A stretch of DNA of 64,000 bases from the NCBI GenBank assembly GCA_021209875.1, contig JAGYVD010000010.1, positions 2,046,001 through 2,110,000 on the forward strand, read 5' to 3'. This document shows positions 1 through 12,126 of this stretch, piece after piece. The stretch's first letter is position 1. Each line of letters starts with the position of its first letter. Made by a program: the position numbers and the translations under genes. This stretch comes from Rosellinia necatrix (taxonomy: Eukaryota; Ascomycota; Sordariomycetes; Xylariales; Xylariaceae). The notes beneath the pieces were generated by a model. The model saw only the letters and a program-made list of their open reading frames with translations. It searched no databases and was not told where the DNA came from.

Positions 1-114
1 CTTGGATGACATGGGCTGCAGTGAGATTTCCTGCATCTGCTCTCGCGGTGGCTCGCGTTGTTCGTTGTTTGAGGGTGACGCCGCTGACGTATTCTCGGGC
101 TGCGAGGGGGCCAT
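1..114 (-). CDS. 5' end of an unknown protein, cut by the window edge
   Basis: An ATG on the minus strand at 114-112 opens a frame that stays open for 38 codons to the left edge. The peptide begins MAPSQPENTSAASPSNNEQ and is hydrophilic and rich in Pro, Gln, Glu and Ser, like the disordered N-termini common in fungal regulatory proteins. No domain is visible, so no function is proposed. The ATG lies in a favourable context (ACC before ATG). The sequence upstream (115-560) is AT-richer and holds no other gene, which suits a promoter. It could also be a chance open frame, because 38 codons is short. Confidence 0.45.
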   Translation of the reverse strand, partial: MAPSQPENTSAASPSNNEQREPPREQMQEISLQPMSSK

Positions 115-1082
115 GGTACAGGTGAGATGAGTCCTTGGGGCGCGGGAAATGCAGGTCTTGATGGTGATTTGCTATGCGGTATAGTGTACGTTGCGCGATA
201 GAGCCAAGAAGGAGGATGAAACGAATGTTTCTAGGTATGAAAATGAACTGAACCGAGCCGTCAGCTTGGGATGAACAATGCTGGTTATATGAAGATTATG
301 TCACCGCATAAGACGCTTTGATCGACAGCCAAGCCACTACTATGACGTAAGCTCATGGCGTGGCTGGAGTGTGGCTTTCCATGTGGCTGGGTTCAGCATT
401 TTCTGTCAAGAGAGAAGAAAGGGATTTAGGTACCACTTAGTATACACTACAGAACGCTACTTATAGTGGGTTACACCCACTGTGAGGTAGCACTGTTAGG
501 TAGCACTGTTAGGTAGAAATACAAGTAGTTAGTTACTTAGTGCACTAACTACCTATGCCTTACCATGTGTGGGCCCTGCCGAGTCATTAGGAGTCCGAAA
601 ATAATGAAAGGGGCCATCGACTCCCCTCGACTCCCCTGTCCGGCTGTCGAGACACGCGTCCCTCATACCATGATTATATGCACTCGGATTCCAGGATCCC
701 ACGCTTCTGCTTATCCGACACGGGTTACAGAATCTACCTTCACTCTGAGCTGCCGGTTTGGGAAAGACGAAGCGATGGCAGCACCCAGGACGTCAACGAT
801 CGGCGAGAGCTGAACTCACGATCTGGAGAACGATTTGGGCCACTTGGAGTATTGACTGACCTTCGGCCCTAATGCCAAAATCTGCGTGTGTGTCGTTTGA
901 CAACGATAGAATGATGACAGGATTTGCCGTTGGAAGTGCCGCGGCCTCTGGTGGTACCGTAGAGATAAAAAAGCACGACCAGATCCGTTACGTGAAGCCA
1001 GAGCTGGCCTCCGAGCCAGTTCACCGATTAAGAACCCGTCTAACTGCGCTGGTAAGACTAACCGGCTCCTGGCGACTACAAC
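115..1082. other. Intergenic region between two divergent genes
   Basis: No convincing coding sequence. It should hold the promoters of the minus-strand partial gene and of the GH5 glucanase. At about 485-517 a 13-nt unit (AGGTAGCACTGTT) is repeated in tandem about two and a half times. Open frames between 565 and 1243 have no family features and are read as chance; one overlaps the real first exon of the glucanase in another frame. Confidence 0.5.
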
Positions 1083-2512
1083 ATGCTGTATCACTCGCCG
1101 GGGGCTCTATGGCTCATATTAGCCACAGCCTCTACGGCGATGGCCGCTCGTACGTGCCCTTCATTTCCAGGAAGGAAACGTTACGAGCCCTGACGTTGGT
1201 AAACTCGCAGTACCGGCCGCTATCCCCAACAGACAACCATTAGCAAGCCGGCGATGGCTGCTCGGCGGTGACAAGGTACGAGGTGTCAATCTGGGCTCCC
1301 TGTTCATCGTCGAAGAATGGCTCGCGAAGGACGAATGGGCAAGCATGGGCTGCGATGGCTATTACGACGAATGGTCCTGCGTGGAGGCGCTTGGCCAAGA
1401 GGCCGCGGACGCCGCCTTCGACAAGCACTGGGAGTCGTGGGTCACCGAGCGCGACATCGCGGAGATAGTTAGCTACGGGTTGAACACCATTCGTATCCCC
1501 GTCGGCTTCTGGATCAAGGAGGACCTCGTCCGGAACGACGAATTCTACCCGAGGGGGGGCCTGAAGTACCTGGATCGCCTAGTCGGCTGGGCTGGCGATG
1601 CCGGTCTGTACGTCATCGTGGACTTGCACGGGGCCCCTGGCTCCCAAGCGCCGAATGAAGAGTTCACAGGACACGTAAGTGACGCCTCTACCTCCGAGTC
1701 TTCTTCTCGTAGCGCTAAGGGAGGGGGGTTGGGGGTTGGGCCACATCATAGGGCACTGCCGTTCCCGGTTTCTTTACGAATGAGAACTACGAGCGCGCAC
1801 ATCAATTTCTAGAGTGGATGACGGAGCGCATCCACACCAATGCTGCGTACCGCACGGTCGGGATGCTCGAGGTGATCAACGAGCCGATCAAGCGACGCGT
1901 GAACGCCACGGATGCCGACGACATGCTGGAACGGTTCTACCCCGCCGCGTGGGACCGGATCCGTAACCGTGAACGCAAGTTAGGCATCGCGACGGAAGAC
2001 TTGTTGCATATCCAGTACATGGTAAGCCCCAACACTGGCCGTCTGTAGTTATTCACAAACACTCATAAAATGCAAAGGGAAGTAATTGGGGATCCGGCCA
2101 TCCGGAGAAGTACCTCAACGATACGGCCTTTTTATACTTTGACGATCATGTGTACTGGAAGTTCGACACCAGGTCTGGTAGCAGCCAGGAGAGCTACATC
2201 AATGCTACCTGCAGCCTCTATAGACCCGAAGCCGACGTGATTGTCGGCGAGTTCTCTCTTTCAGTGGCCACCAAGCTGCAGAACAACGCCGAGTTCGGCA
2301 TCCAGGGACACCCGGAAAACGTCGCTTGGTATACCGACTACTTTGCCGCGCAGGTATCTATTTACGAGAGGAGTGGCGGCTGGGTTTTTTGGAATTGGAA
2401 GTGTAATTGGATCAACCAGTTTAATGACTGGAGATGGTGCTACCAGGCGGCTGTGAGAGCCGGTGCCATCCCGAAGGATGCCTCAAAAGCCGCCTCTCTA
2501 AGCCCTTGTTAG
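1083..2512 (+). CDS. Secreted GH5 exo-beta-1,3-glucanase (glucan 1,3-beta-glucosidase)
   Basis: Predicted to release glucose from beta-1,3-glucan ends at the cell wall or outside the cell. Four exons, 1083-1149, 1211-1674, 1752-2021 and 2078-2512, give 411 residues, the usual length for this GH5 subfamily. The 61-nt first intron has a GTACGT donor and a CTGAC branch site. It joins a signal peptide (hydrophobic stretch LWLILATASTAMAA) to the mature enzyme. Family marks are RGVNLGSLFIVEEW near residue 45, VDLHGAPGSQ, the acid/base Glu in VINEP (about residue 221) and the nucleophile Glu in VGEFS (about residue 325). Both catalytic residues are present and no frame is broken, so it should be active. 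The exact substrate within GH5 (wall beta-1,3-glucan or a related glucan) is inferred from the family. Confidence 0.9.
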
Positions 2513-3426
2513 CGAACTCGATGAAACTGCTGCTGGTTTGAGTAATTCGGTGCAGCGGAACAGATCCTGCTAATATTCTACCGAAATATTAATTTGCCAT
2601 CTTCAATTGGCTCACAGCGTTTTAGGGGATTATAAATACGCCGCGGTAGCTCGTGCGAGTGTCTAAGTGACTCTAATCCCAATACTCTTCAAGGGGAGAT
2701 TCGATTTCTTCATGAATTCAGTATTATAAAAAGGAAGCAATTATCCCAAGTCTGATAATCTTACTCACAATCGATTTCTATATTTGTTCCTAATGTGTAT
2801 TCTATAGGCAATTCCATCACTAGTGAGGATCAACTATGTAAGTTACCATTTATACGGTCAGAACCGGCACACTCTTCCTCCAGAAACACCCAAGAGTGCC
2901 CACGAAAACAATTTCTAGGCGCAACGCAGAATGCCGAGGAAGAAAACCGCTGACATTAAGCGTGGTTCCATTCGTGAGAGCGCCGAGGGGTTAGAAAAGA
3001 AAAAAATAAATAAAAGGGACAATGCGCACTTTCCCTCCTAGTTCTATCTGACGCCGGATACGAACAATAAGGAGGCGAGGTACGGAAACGACGCAATTCC
3101 TCACGGCTGCTTACCAAGGGCCAAAGACTTCTTCTTTATTGGTGTTTGACACTATAGCGCTCTTTTCTCGAGGCCTTTCCCGCGCGACGCTCGATTCTTT
3201 GTCGCACTCGACGCCTTGGGCACCTTTGTTATATCAGCATTTCCTTTCCGCATTGGGATGGCTTTTTGTAATGTTTTTCCTTCGACGCGCCCGTATAGCC
3301 ATCCGTGCTATGCAATAGCGAAAACTCATACTCGACGTGCATCTCTGGGCGTTGACTCTCGCACTCCTATCCGACGCCATCAGTATAGCAAATTAGCATT
3401 CACCCATCTCATCTCCCGCCGCCAAT
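2513..3426. other. Intergenic region without a gene
   Basis: AT-rich sequence after the glucanase, then pyrimidine-rich stretches toward the kinase start. There is no supported open frame; one at 3216-3440 is a chance frame that overlaps the first kinase exon. The part just before 3427 is the likely promoter and 5' leader of the kinase gene. Confidence 0.5.
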
Positions 3427-5611
3427 ATGAATATGAGTGACTACACGGTGCAGACCAGGCACCTCCGCAAGCGGCGGTTCCAAGACGCGAAGAGGGCATG
3501 GAAGCGGATCCACGGTACCTTCCTGCCGTGCCAGCAGGCAGGCTACATGCAATACCGGAGCGTGCTGGGCTTCGGGGGCTTCGGGGTTGTGCAGAGATGG
3601 GACGTGAACAAGCCGGATGGGACCTTCGATCGGACCGTCGCGGTCAAGGGGCTCGTCAATTCCTGGGAGCCCAGCAGAACCCGCGCTCTGAAGCGTGAGA
3701 TCTGGTGGATGAAGGTCAGTTAGGATACGGCACTCTTTCATCGCCCTTTCGTCACTCTCCTGAGCCTCCCCCCCCTTCTGACCTCCGGACTTGAACTGAC
3801 GGACGGACAACTACGAAGCAATTCCGTGGCAGCGAGCACCTGGTCCAGCTCGTCGACTTGGACCCGAAGCTCACAGGCGCGCTCGAAATCAACAGAGAGG
3901 CCAGCGACGATATCGATCCAATGATAGTGATGGAGGAGCTTGGTCGGGGGAGTTTGGCGCTTCTGATAAAACGGATCTTACACATGCGGAAAGCGAACAG
4001 TGACCTACCAGAGGAGCACAGGGTGATGGAATATATCCCCAACCGAGCTTTATGGCACATATTCCTCTGCCGTATGTCTTCTTTCGGGCATCTGCGTATC
4101 GTTTTAACGAGCTAAATGATGAATCTTAGTAACTCGAGCTTGTATCGGAATGGCTTACCCGTCAAGCACACGAGAAGCGAACAGCGATAGTAGTATCCGA
4201 GAGTCCATGCACAACGTCCCGCCAGGTGTCGAGCCACGCAAGATCGTCCATAGCGATATAGATATTCAGAATAGTATGTCTACCCCATCTTACCGACTAG
4301 GTCCATACATCGGTAAAAAGCCTAATTAGACAATCTGGTAGCTTTTATCGCGGACCCCGAACCATCAATGCGAGGCGGGCCTACGGCGATGCCCGCCGAG
4401 CCCGGCAGTGAACATATATATAACCCGGTTATCAAGGTGAGCCAACTACTCCGACATCCAAATGATCTATGGGTTGGTTGAGACTCCGGTGGGAGGTTTC
4501 TGATTCTTCTTTAGATTGCAGATTACGGTTGCATGGTTGAATGGGACGATAATTGGAATACTCAGACGTATGCATCCGGATCCCCTATTGCATATACCAC
4601 CTAACTAATATTACGCTCGCAGAAAGCTCGAATCCTTATGGGGTAAAAGGTCGTATAAAGCACCAGTAAGTGCCTTTGTATCCCCTTCGTCAAATAGCAG
4701 GATCAATCGGCTAACAGCTCTCGAAGGAGCAATTCAGTGACATGGCATTAGTACCTGGAGCGATAGGCGTCCACACCAACATTTACCAGATAGGGGGCGT
4801 AAGTAATCGGTCTCGCTAGAGCCCTCGCCGCTTTCTAGAAATGCGTGCAAGTTAGGGACTATAGATAGGCCGTGTATACTAACTACTCAACGGTCCAGAT
4901 CATGCACGATCTCATTACCCTTGCACCAGTGAGTTTTTACGACCGTGACAAAGTAGGTAGACCAAAACCGTCCGCTACTCGAAAATCGAGGTTTCTTTAT
5001 TTTACATTTCCTTTCGGACATCCGGAGCGGCGTATGGAATATGCGAGCAGTACTGTCCCGATCATAACACGCATCTTTGGCGAGCATATTCTCGGTAGCC
5101 GGCCGTGCCTGTTGTCTAATTCGGGGCTTTCTCATAGTTTACGCGCGGCGTGGTGAATGATAGTATGTCGTTCGAGACGTATGGCTGGCGGCTGCTCAAC
5201 GGCTCCGATTACGAGATCGAGGGGGACTGGGGCAACGTCGACATCGAGCTCCGGGAGCTCGTGGTCGGGTGCATGTCGCACGACCCCGCGTGGCGGCCCG
5301 GGCTCGCCCAGCTGGAGGACCTGATCACGAACCACATAGCCCAGGTCGAGCGCGAGGCCGAGCAGTTGAGGATGGACCCGAGGGATACTCCGTGGACGCA
5401 CGTTCCGGGCCTGGCCCAGCCGGTGCCTCACATAAACAGCGACGCGTCTTACAACCAACGAGCCACCAGCTGGAGTGTCGAGCCCGACTCTATCCTCCAG
5501 AAGTTCTACAAGGATTACTTCATCGAGGCCTGGGGGGACCCAGACAAATATTCCCCGTATTGGGAAGCGATGACGCTTACCCCCGAGGAGCAGAGAGTGA
5601 TCTGGTCCTGA
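3427..5611 (+). CDS. Divergent protein kinase-like protein, many introns
   Basis: A eukaryotic protein-kinase fold of the variant type expanded in filamentous fungi. Proposed exons: 3427-3714, 3819-4071, 4130-4273, 4330-4436, 4515-4567, 4623-4665, 4718-4798, 4899-4928 and 5138-5611, all in phase, giving about 490 residues. Visible subdomains are the Gly-rich loop LGFGGFGVVQRW, the ATP-binding Lys in VAVKGL, a helix-C Glu in KREIWW, a catalytic loop IVHSDIDIQN and a DYG in place of DFG (KIADYGCMVEW). The loop keeps His, Asp and Asn, but HRD is HSD and the usual Lys two residues after the Asp is Asp. Activity is therefore uncertain. The C-terminal part has a kinase-like RP motif (DPAWRPGL). The last intron (4929-5137, 209 nt) is long for this gene, and its acceptor is the least certain junction. 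The substrate is unknown. Confidence 0.72.
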
Positions 5612-5970
5612 CGGGTATGCACTAGCTGGCCTAGCAGACCTCAAGCCCAGAGCACACGGGTACTTCAGTCAGCGAGGCAAACCTAAAAAGCTTTTCGGTA
5701 TCCCTTTTTAACCTCTACCTAGGTAGTGCTAAATGTCATTCTCTGGGAGGAGGGGTTGGCTTTACGCACATGCTATAAGAAAATCGGGTTGCTTGACTTT
5801 TTTGGTCGTCAGTAATAATCGAATAGCTTGTTGCTGGATGGCTACTTATTTTGAATGTATAGCTAGTGGTGGTTATAAGATGCGTGGGCTTTCATTATCT
5901 CATGGGAAGGGACGTGTTGGTGGGATTGAGCATTGCCTCGGTATCTCAATGGCTGTGTAGATAGAAGACA

Positions 5971-6018
5971 CTACCTACCTAGGTTACCTACCTACCTAGG
6001 TAGGCAGGTAGGTAGGAA
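5971..6018. repeat. CCTA/TAGG palindromic tract
   Basis: Runs of CTACCTACCTAGG meet TAGGCAGGTAGGTAGG, so the tract is an imperfect inverted repeat able to fold back on itself. The same motif recurs between genes throughout the window. Confidence 0.8.
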
Positions 6019-6278
6019 GATACTCGGGTTACGTACTGAACTTACTTAAGTAGACAGCATGTCTTGTTGCGAGGGGAATGGATGAATGTATTAGAAAGCA
6101 ACCCGACTAAGAAGTGGCGGTTAGGCACGATGATGTCATGTCAGGTATCGCTAGACCGTCGCTAATTCAATTTTGCCGAGCCGAGTGTTTGTAACATTCA
6201 ATTCCTGCCTTCAATACTCGCACCGTACTGTGTGCCTCCTCCCTTGAGACAGATAGTATCTTAGGTAACCTGTAGGTG

Positions 6279-6318
6279 CCCACCTACCTACCTACCTACC
6301 TACCTACCTATGTAGGTA
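6279..6318. repeat. (CCTA)n tetranucleotide tract
   Basis: About seven consecutive CCTA units ending in a TGTAGGTA turn. It belongs to the same family as the tract at 5971-6018. Confidence 0.85.
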
Positions 6319-6892
6319 CGCTCTTATTACCTTGAGGTGATATCAGGTGTCGTAATAATAGAGGCTCGACCCTCGAATGAGTTTTGAAACGCGGATGTCA
6401 TGTAGGCGATGGCACGGAATACCGTCGGGGAGACATGATGCAGATTAAAGACAATGAAAAATGGGCGCCTCGTCACATGGAACATGGTGTCAAACCCAGA
6501 CGGCCCTATTAGCCGCAGGTGGGCTCTTCCCACATAAGCCATATGTGAGGCGGATTTAGGCTAAATCACTCTGCTCTGGGCGCTTCTCGACTAGTCAAGA
6601 TACGAGAGCACCTCCCAAACGCCTCAAGGTCCATCTCGGTCGTCGGCGAAATCACCCCCCAGACCAATGGGCGCCGCAAACATTCCTGTCTGTGTCAGAA
6701 GAAGCTTATCATGGGAGGCTAGTTTGTTGATCGCGAGCTATCTTTCTACCCTCTTTTTCCCCTTTTTTTTCTTTTTCGTTTGCTTACCCCTCAAGGCCTA
6801 AGTCAGTCTAAGTCTTGGAGAAATACATCCAAGCGCACCAATGAGGTGCCGTCTCCGGGCCAAGATAGGAAAGTTGCTCTCACCTCCATCAA

Positions 6893-6982
6893 AAGGGGGG
6901 GGGTGTGTGTGTATGCTATGCATGTGTGTATATCCTATGCATGTGTTTGTATGTATGTATGTTTGTGCATGTGTAAGAATAT
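6893..6982. repeat. G-run followed by GT/ATGT low-complexity stretch
   Basis: A run of ten G is followed by GTGTGTGT and repeated TATGCATGTG and TGTATGTA units. It is simple-sequence DNA without coding features. Confidence 0.75.
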
Positions 6983-7365
6983 ATGAGCGCATATGCGTGA
7001 TGGGGGAGTGAAAGGTGGCCCCAATTCTAGAACGGTCCCGCCGGCGGCCCCCCGAGTGATTACGGGGCCCCGATCCGAGCCCATATCCTGGAGGATAGAG
7101 AATAGCCATGCCAATCAGAATCGGACGGCCTCGAGGGTCGCATGTTACATAGTGCCACGGTGCAGATTAAGCCTCTGCGCTTCTCCGCACCGCGCGTGGT
7201 ATCGTCGTCCCGAATCGACTAGGGAGCAAGCCTATCTAATATGAAAGGGACGCCATTCACGTACAGATCCAGCGCCCTGTGACATCTTTTGAAACCGCCC
7301 GGATAAGCGCGTTATAAGAGACACGTCCCCACCGAGCCGCCAGCTCTTGGTCAGTCAGATGGACA

Positions 7366-7560
7366 GAGGAGAAGGAGGAGGAGGAGGAGGAGGAGGGCCT
7401 TGATAAATATAAGCCGGGAAGGGCTGCTTTCCCTCACGATGCCTCTCTCTCTTCTCCTTCTCGACATCTCCTCTATCTCCCGGACTGAACCTCTTCAGAC
7501 CCTCTCTAGATTTGCCCTCCACGCTTTGTATTCATCTATCTATCTCACTTGAGCCCCCGT
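7366..7560 (+). promoter_or_regulatory. Putative core promoter of the xylose reductase gene
   Basis: A (GGA)n run at about 7366-7397 is followed by a TATA-like TGATAAATATAAG at about 7401-7413. A strongly pyrimidine-rich stretch (CTCTCTCTTCTCCTTCTC and similar) follows to about 7560. TATA-like elements and CT-rich tracts before the transcription start are usual in highly expressed genes of filamentous fungi. The start codon follows at 7653. Assigned by composition and position only. Confidence 0.4.
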
Positions 7561-7652
7561 GGATTTAGCGAACCCCGACTTATATTCACATACTGATCGC
7601 AAGGGCGGCCCCGCGCGTACATATACCAACGCACAAGAAACACACAAGAACC

Positions 7653-9139
7653 ATGGGTCCTATTATAAAGTTAAGCAGCGGCCACGAGATGCCCCAGGTG
7701 GGCTTTGGCCTGTGGAAGGTGGACAATGCCGTTGCGGCGGATACCATTTACGAGGCCATCAAGCTTGGCTACATGCTATTTGACGGTGCCTGTGGTAAGT
7801 AGAGAGATGGCGGTTATCGTCAGAGAACCGCCTGCCTTCTTCATCTTCGCCGTCCACAATTCCAATCCGCGCCAATGGCCAAGGGGACGAAGACAGTAGC
7901 AAGATGAGTAAAGGAGCTGAACTTGCCCCTCACCTTGGGGCGACGAGAGTTACCCCGCCAAGTGGGCAACGGGCAGGATCCCTGCTCGCTGCTCGGAAGA
8001 ATGACACCCGTATCGGGCGAAGCTACCCTCAGCTCACCTCAGAGCCGTCATCCCCCTCCCCCCCCAGCATCCATTCAAACCATCCATACATCATAGGAGC
8101 GCATAGAAGAAAGTGGCTAGCTGACCAAAGTTCTTTTATACTAGACTACGGTAACGAGAAGGAATGCGGAGAGGGCATCGCCCGCGCCATCAAGGACGGA
8201 CTCGTGACGCGCGAGCAGCTCTTCATCACATCTAAGCTATGGCCCGTCTTCGAGGACGGCGACAAGGTCGAACCCGCGATCCGGCGGTCCCTGTCGGACT
8301 GGGGCCTTGACTACTTCGACCTCTACCTCATTCACTTCCCGGGCGCGCTGAAATACGTCGACCCTGCCGTCCGGTATCCCCCGGGCTGGCATTACGATGG
8401 CGTCGCGCAGACCGTCCGCAGCGATACCCCCATGCACGTGACCTGGGCTGCCATGGAGTCCGTCGTCGATAAGGGCCTCGCCCGCTCCATCGGCATCTCC
8501 AACTTCCAAGCCCAGCTTATCTACGACATGCTCCGCTACGCCCGCATCCCCCCGGCCGCCCTCCAGATCGAGCACCACCCCTATCTCGTCCAGCAGGAGC
8601 TGTTAAACCTTTGCAAGGCCGAGAATATCGCCGTCACCGCCTACTCGTCCTTTGGCCCCGCCAGCTTCCTGACCTTCGGCTTCAAAAACGCCCACGCCCT
8701 CGTCCCCCTCATGGAGGACGAGCTGATCATTGACATCGCCAAGAAATATGGCAAGCAGCCTTCCCAAATTCTTCTGCGTTGGGCCACGCAGCGTGGCCTA
8801 GCTGTCATCCCCAAGACCTCGAGAGTAGCTGTCATGGCTCAGAACCTCGATTGCACGGGCTTCGACCTTGAGCAGGAGGACATAAATAAAATTAGTTCCA
8901 AGGACGTTGGGTCGATTCGATTCAACCAGCCGTCAAACGTGAGCTGGCCCCCCTTTGATCTATTGCTATTCAAGATCGCAGCCTGTTTGCTTGTAGCTAT
9001 CTCAAGTAACGCGGTCGTTCGAGCCGGGGTGTCTTTCTTTCGCTTCCTTGTTCGTAGTACCCCGAGATCGAGACCGTATGCTAATTATTGCCTGAATAAT
9101 TAGTATTTCGAGACCGACAAATTCTGGATTTTCGGTTAA
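7653..9139 (+). CDS. xyl1: D-xylose reductase (aldo/keto reductase)
   Basis: Reduces D-xylose to xylitol with NAD(P)H, the first step of the fungal pentose pathway, in the cytosol. Exons 7653-7794, 8145-8938 and 9104-9139 encode 323 residues, the normal size of fungal xylose reductases. The aldo/keto reductase tetrad is complete: Asp44 (LFDGA), Tyr49 (DYGNE), Lys78 (ITSKLW) and His111 (YLIHFP). The cofactor-binding segment reads IPKTSR; many yeast enzymes have IPKSN here. The third exon holds only 11 residues and the stop. It is supported by a GTGAGC donor right after NQPSN and by restoring the family C-terminus [11 protein letters not shown]. Reading through that intron would replace it with an unrelated hydrophobic tail. 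The first intron is long (350 nt). The 3' end faces the sds22 gene. Confidence 0.92.
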
Positions 9140-9623
9140 AGCCTAACGACCACTTGGGTTATTATGCCTAGATACTTCGATAAAGGGCATCGTTCGAAGA
9201 AGCCTCTTGCGCTGATTGATGTTTCAAAATGCACAAATTTCTTAGCTTCGCGGAGTAACTCGGCTTAGGAAGAGCCGTAGACTCGTTGGGATATAGGAAT
9301 GTAGAGCGACGTAGCATAGATACGGAATACCCTTCCATATAAGTTGTCTCAACATTGACATGGGTTGCCAAGAACCCTTGTGAAGTTGAAACACCCGTTG
9401 GAATGCTTAAGGCCATCTGTATCATTAACTGAGTATAATCTAGACCATCATGTGGTGATCTGAGTACTGGCCCTCAAAGTTGCATTCCTGTCTGGATATG
9501 CTTCGTGACAAGTAGTATGCCGCGCAAAAGCCCAGATACGGCATCCCAAAATAAACATTTCATGAACTCCGTGGGTATGTGGTACGATGCTGGGGTTTCC
9601 TATGCGTTATTGATTGCGGCATA
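9140..9623. other. Intergenic region between convergent 3' ends
   Basis: Short spacer between xylose reductase (+) and sds22 (-). It contains no supported gene; the frame at 9168-9425 has no recognisable features. It presumably holds both 3' UTRs. Confidence 0.5.
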
Positions 9624-10917
9624 TTAATTGGATCTGACCAACGCTAGAGAGATATACGTAAGCTATTCGATGCTAGGATATTCACGCGAAAGAGGATTAA
9701 AAAGAACGAAACTTACTGGCATCAATTTGCTTGAGTTGGGGTAGAGCCAGACGGACTTTGTTTCGATACAGGGCTGGCTGTCTAAGCTGGAGAGGATTCC
9801 CTTCAAAGTACACCGTTGTAAGGTTCGCTTTGTTGCGCAGTTCCCTCTCAACATCGACAAAATCGAATAGTTGGTTGGAGCTAGCCCATAGCTCCTCAAG
9901 TTTCTCTAGTCCACCAAGGCCTTTAAGGCTCGTGACTTTATTCTGCGAAATATCGACGGTAGTCAGGTTGATATTGGCCTCCAACCCCTCGAGGGTCTCA
10001 AGCGCATTTGATGATACGTAGAGTTCCTCGAGCTGCGGAACTTCGCGTAGTGGTGATAGGTCGGTGATCCTATTCGACTGGATGCTCAGAAGCCTCAGCT
10101 TCGGCAGCCCACCTAGGCCACGGAGCTCAGTGATCTTATTCTTAGCCAGGAAAAGCTCCTCCAAATTTTTTAAGGTGTCGAGATTTTGTATCTCTCTTAT
10201 CCTATTCGACCCAAGTTCGAGCTGGCGCAAGTTCACCAACGTATTGAGACCTTCGATTCGACTAATCTTATTCGAGACAAAATACAAATCGGTCAACTTC
10301 GTGAGATGGTCAATGTTTTTGATGTGCTTGATCTTGTTGTAACTCAGATCTAGTGAGGTAAGCTCGGTTAGTTCGTCCAGGCCCCGGACATGGGAAATGA
10401 GATTATCGTATAGGTCCAAATCTTGCAGCGTGAGTGATAGACCAGATAAGCCCGCGATATTCTGCACGGTATTTTGGCGGAGGCACAATCTCACGGTCTT
10501 CTTGAACCGTTCCAGTCGAAGGTCCGGGATGGAAGAAATGCGCGAATGGGAAAGGCTGATTTCGTCGGTGTTTGGGTCTTCGTCATCGAGTAAGTCTAAG
10601 AGACGCAGAGGTCAATATGCTTGCCTTTAAAGCGCAAGGAGAATGTTACGTTAAATGAGGGACATACCTTCGTCGGCACGAATCTCCTCGCCGGGCAAAA
10701 TGTTCTCGTCATCGGAGTACTCCGGGTCCGAGAGCGCCTCGGGGTTCTGGATCAAGGCACTGCGGTCGACCCGTAGCTTGCCATCCCAGCCTTTGCTATC
10801 CGTAAGACTACGACCGAGCTGGCTCTCGGGACGCTCCGAGCGTTCTTCATTTAGGGAAAGTTCGACGTGCGCTGGCGGCGACTCATCGGTGTTCTCGGGA
10901 TTGCCCTGACTAGGCAT
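9624..10917 (-). CDS. sds22: Protein phosphatase 1 regulatory subunit Sds22
   Basis: Leucine-rich-repeat partner of the PP1 catalytic subunit, needed for mitotic progression in fungi. Exons 10917-10668, 10595-9717 and 9643-9624 encode 382 residues. An acidic N-terminal tail is followed by a long run of 22-residue SDS22-type repeats (for example LTSLDLSYNKIKHIKNIDHL). An LRR cap and the family-like ending QIDATLVRSN close the protein. The last exon is only 20 nt. It is supported by a GTAAGT donor inside codon Ala-Thr, and without it the protein would end in the unrelated SKFRSF. I chose Met at 10917 (MPSQGNPEN) because the upstream in-frame extension is rich in basic and hydrophobic residues and unlike the family; the next upstream Met, at 11046, remains possible. 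Confidence 0.93.
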
Positions 10918-11150
10918 AACGTGTTTAGTAGAGGCTGTCGAATCTCTAGTATCCTCGTGTTGAGAGACGCGGTCGATAGATGTTACGAGGAAGAATGGCT
11001 GTCGCGCTCTTTTAGATATCGTGGAGAAACAATAGACGGAGAGCACGTCAAGTACGTCTTTGGTTCCAAAGGGGGGAGGAGGGAAATGCTACAATAGGTC
11101 CTCGCAAGCCGAATCGTGATCAGTCAAGAGTGTGTAGGACTAAGTACTTA

Positions 11151-11181
<31 letters not shown>

Positions 11182-12126
11182 ACGTCTAATCTAGGTGTCT
11201 TAAGTACTTAGGTAGGTTAACACAATACATATGTCACAAAAGGTAACCTACCAATGACAGAAGGGGAATTGAGCACCTCGAAGGTGGGGGTGGGACCACC
11301 TCAACCTATGAATCCCTAAGAGGTATTCCAGTGGTGCATATATGCAGATATGCATATGTGCAAATATGCAATGAAGCTTACTAATCATTAGTTTATCCAG
11401 AGTCAATCAATGCGTTATTGGTTATTACAATATGTATTTATAGGCTATATTAGCAATTGCTTTAGGAGGCAACACGTCGATAAATAATATCTACGTTCTA
11501 CGTGCCCGGGTAGGTGCCTGATCTCGTCTGTTCTGTCTATTTCTTTCAATCTCTTCTTGATCTCTCCTTCTTCATTCGATTCACTTCTCATTTGCTAGTC
11601 TTTGTTGTTTTCTCCGACCATCCCACCCTAATTTTATTCACATAGTGTGCAAAGGGGATCTGGGCGGCAACTACGGCCCGATCCCGCGCCACGTTTTCTC
11701 TGCTCCAAGTCATCATGCGGAGTTCAAGGTTCCATACATCTCACTCCAACCAGAGCAAGGCAGGCTACCACGTAGAGTTCCTAAAATACAATTCCACCTA
11801 CGTGAATCCCCGATTAACTTCACGTGGCTGCAGGCCTAGAGGTAGGTGCCCAGAAATAGACTTGCAGGGCGCGGAAGTTCCAAACAGCCGCCGGGGTGAT
11901 CCCAGTAACTCTCACTTGTCCAAAACATGCTGTTAGAAATCACTAGTGCACTGTACCAGAAGATGAACTATTATTCAAAAATCTTCGATTTAAATATATG
12001 GGTATCTAACACATCCCTACCTAGGTAGACAGGTACCCTAGGCAGTTAACATGAAACCAATTCATTGATCGTGGTTCGCGTGTCAAGCACACCTGTGTAA
12101 AGTATGTAAGCATATGCAATGTAATC
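10918..12126. other. Intergenic region between two minus-strand genes
   Basis: Should contain the sds22 promoter and the 3' UTR of the rhodopsin-like gene. It has a (GTA)n run, TAGG motifs near 11150 and 11210, and a stretch of ATATGCA repeats near 11336-11372. No gene is supported; the frames at 11645-11936 lack any family signal. Confidence 0.5.
11152..11178. repeat. (GTA)n microsatellite
   Basis: Eight to nine GTA units in a row, placed beside a TTAGGTAG motif upstream of sds22. Confidence 0.8.

Larger units (their letters stand above)
5612..7652. other. 2 kb repeat-rich spacer between kinase and xylose reductase genes
   Basis: No supported gene. It holds two CCTA/TAGG tracts (annotated separately), a GT-rich low-complexity stretch and a GGA run. 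Open frames at 5733-5960, 6327-6542 and 6780-7244 show no conserved features and are rich in residues expected from simple repeats. The last part is the xylose reductase promoter. Confidence 0.5.

Noticed and set aside
1083..9139. GH5 glucanase and xylose reductase as a sugar-use cluster
   Set aside because: They are separated by a kinase gene and 2 kb of repeats, and GH5 of this type acts on wall glucan rather than xylan.
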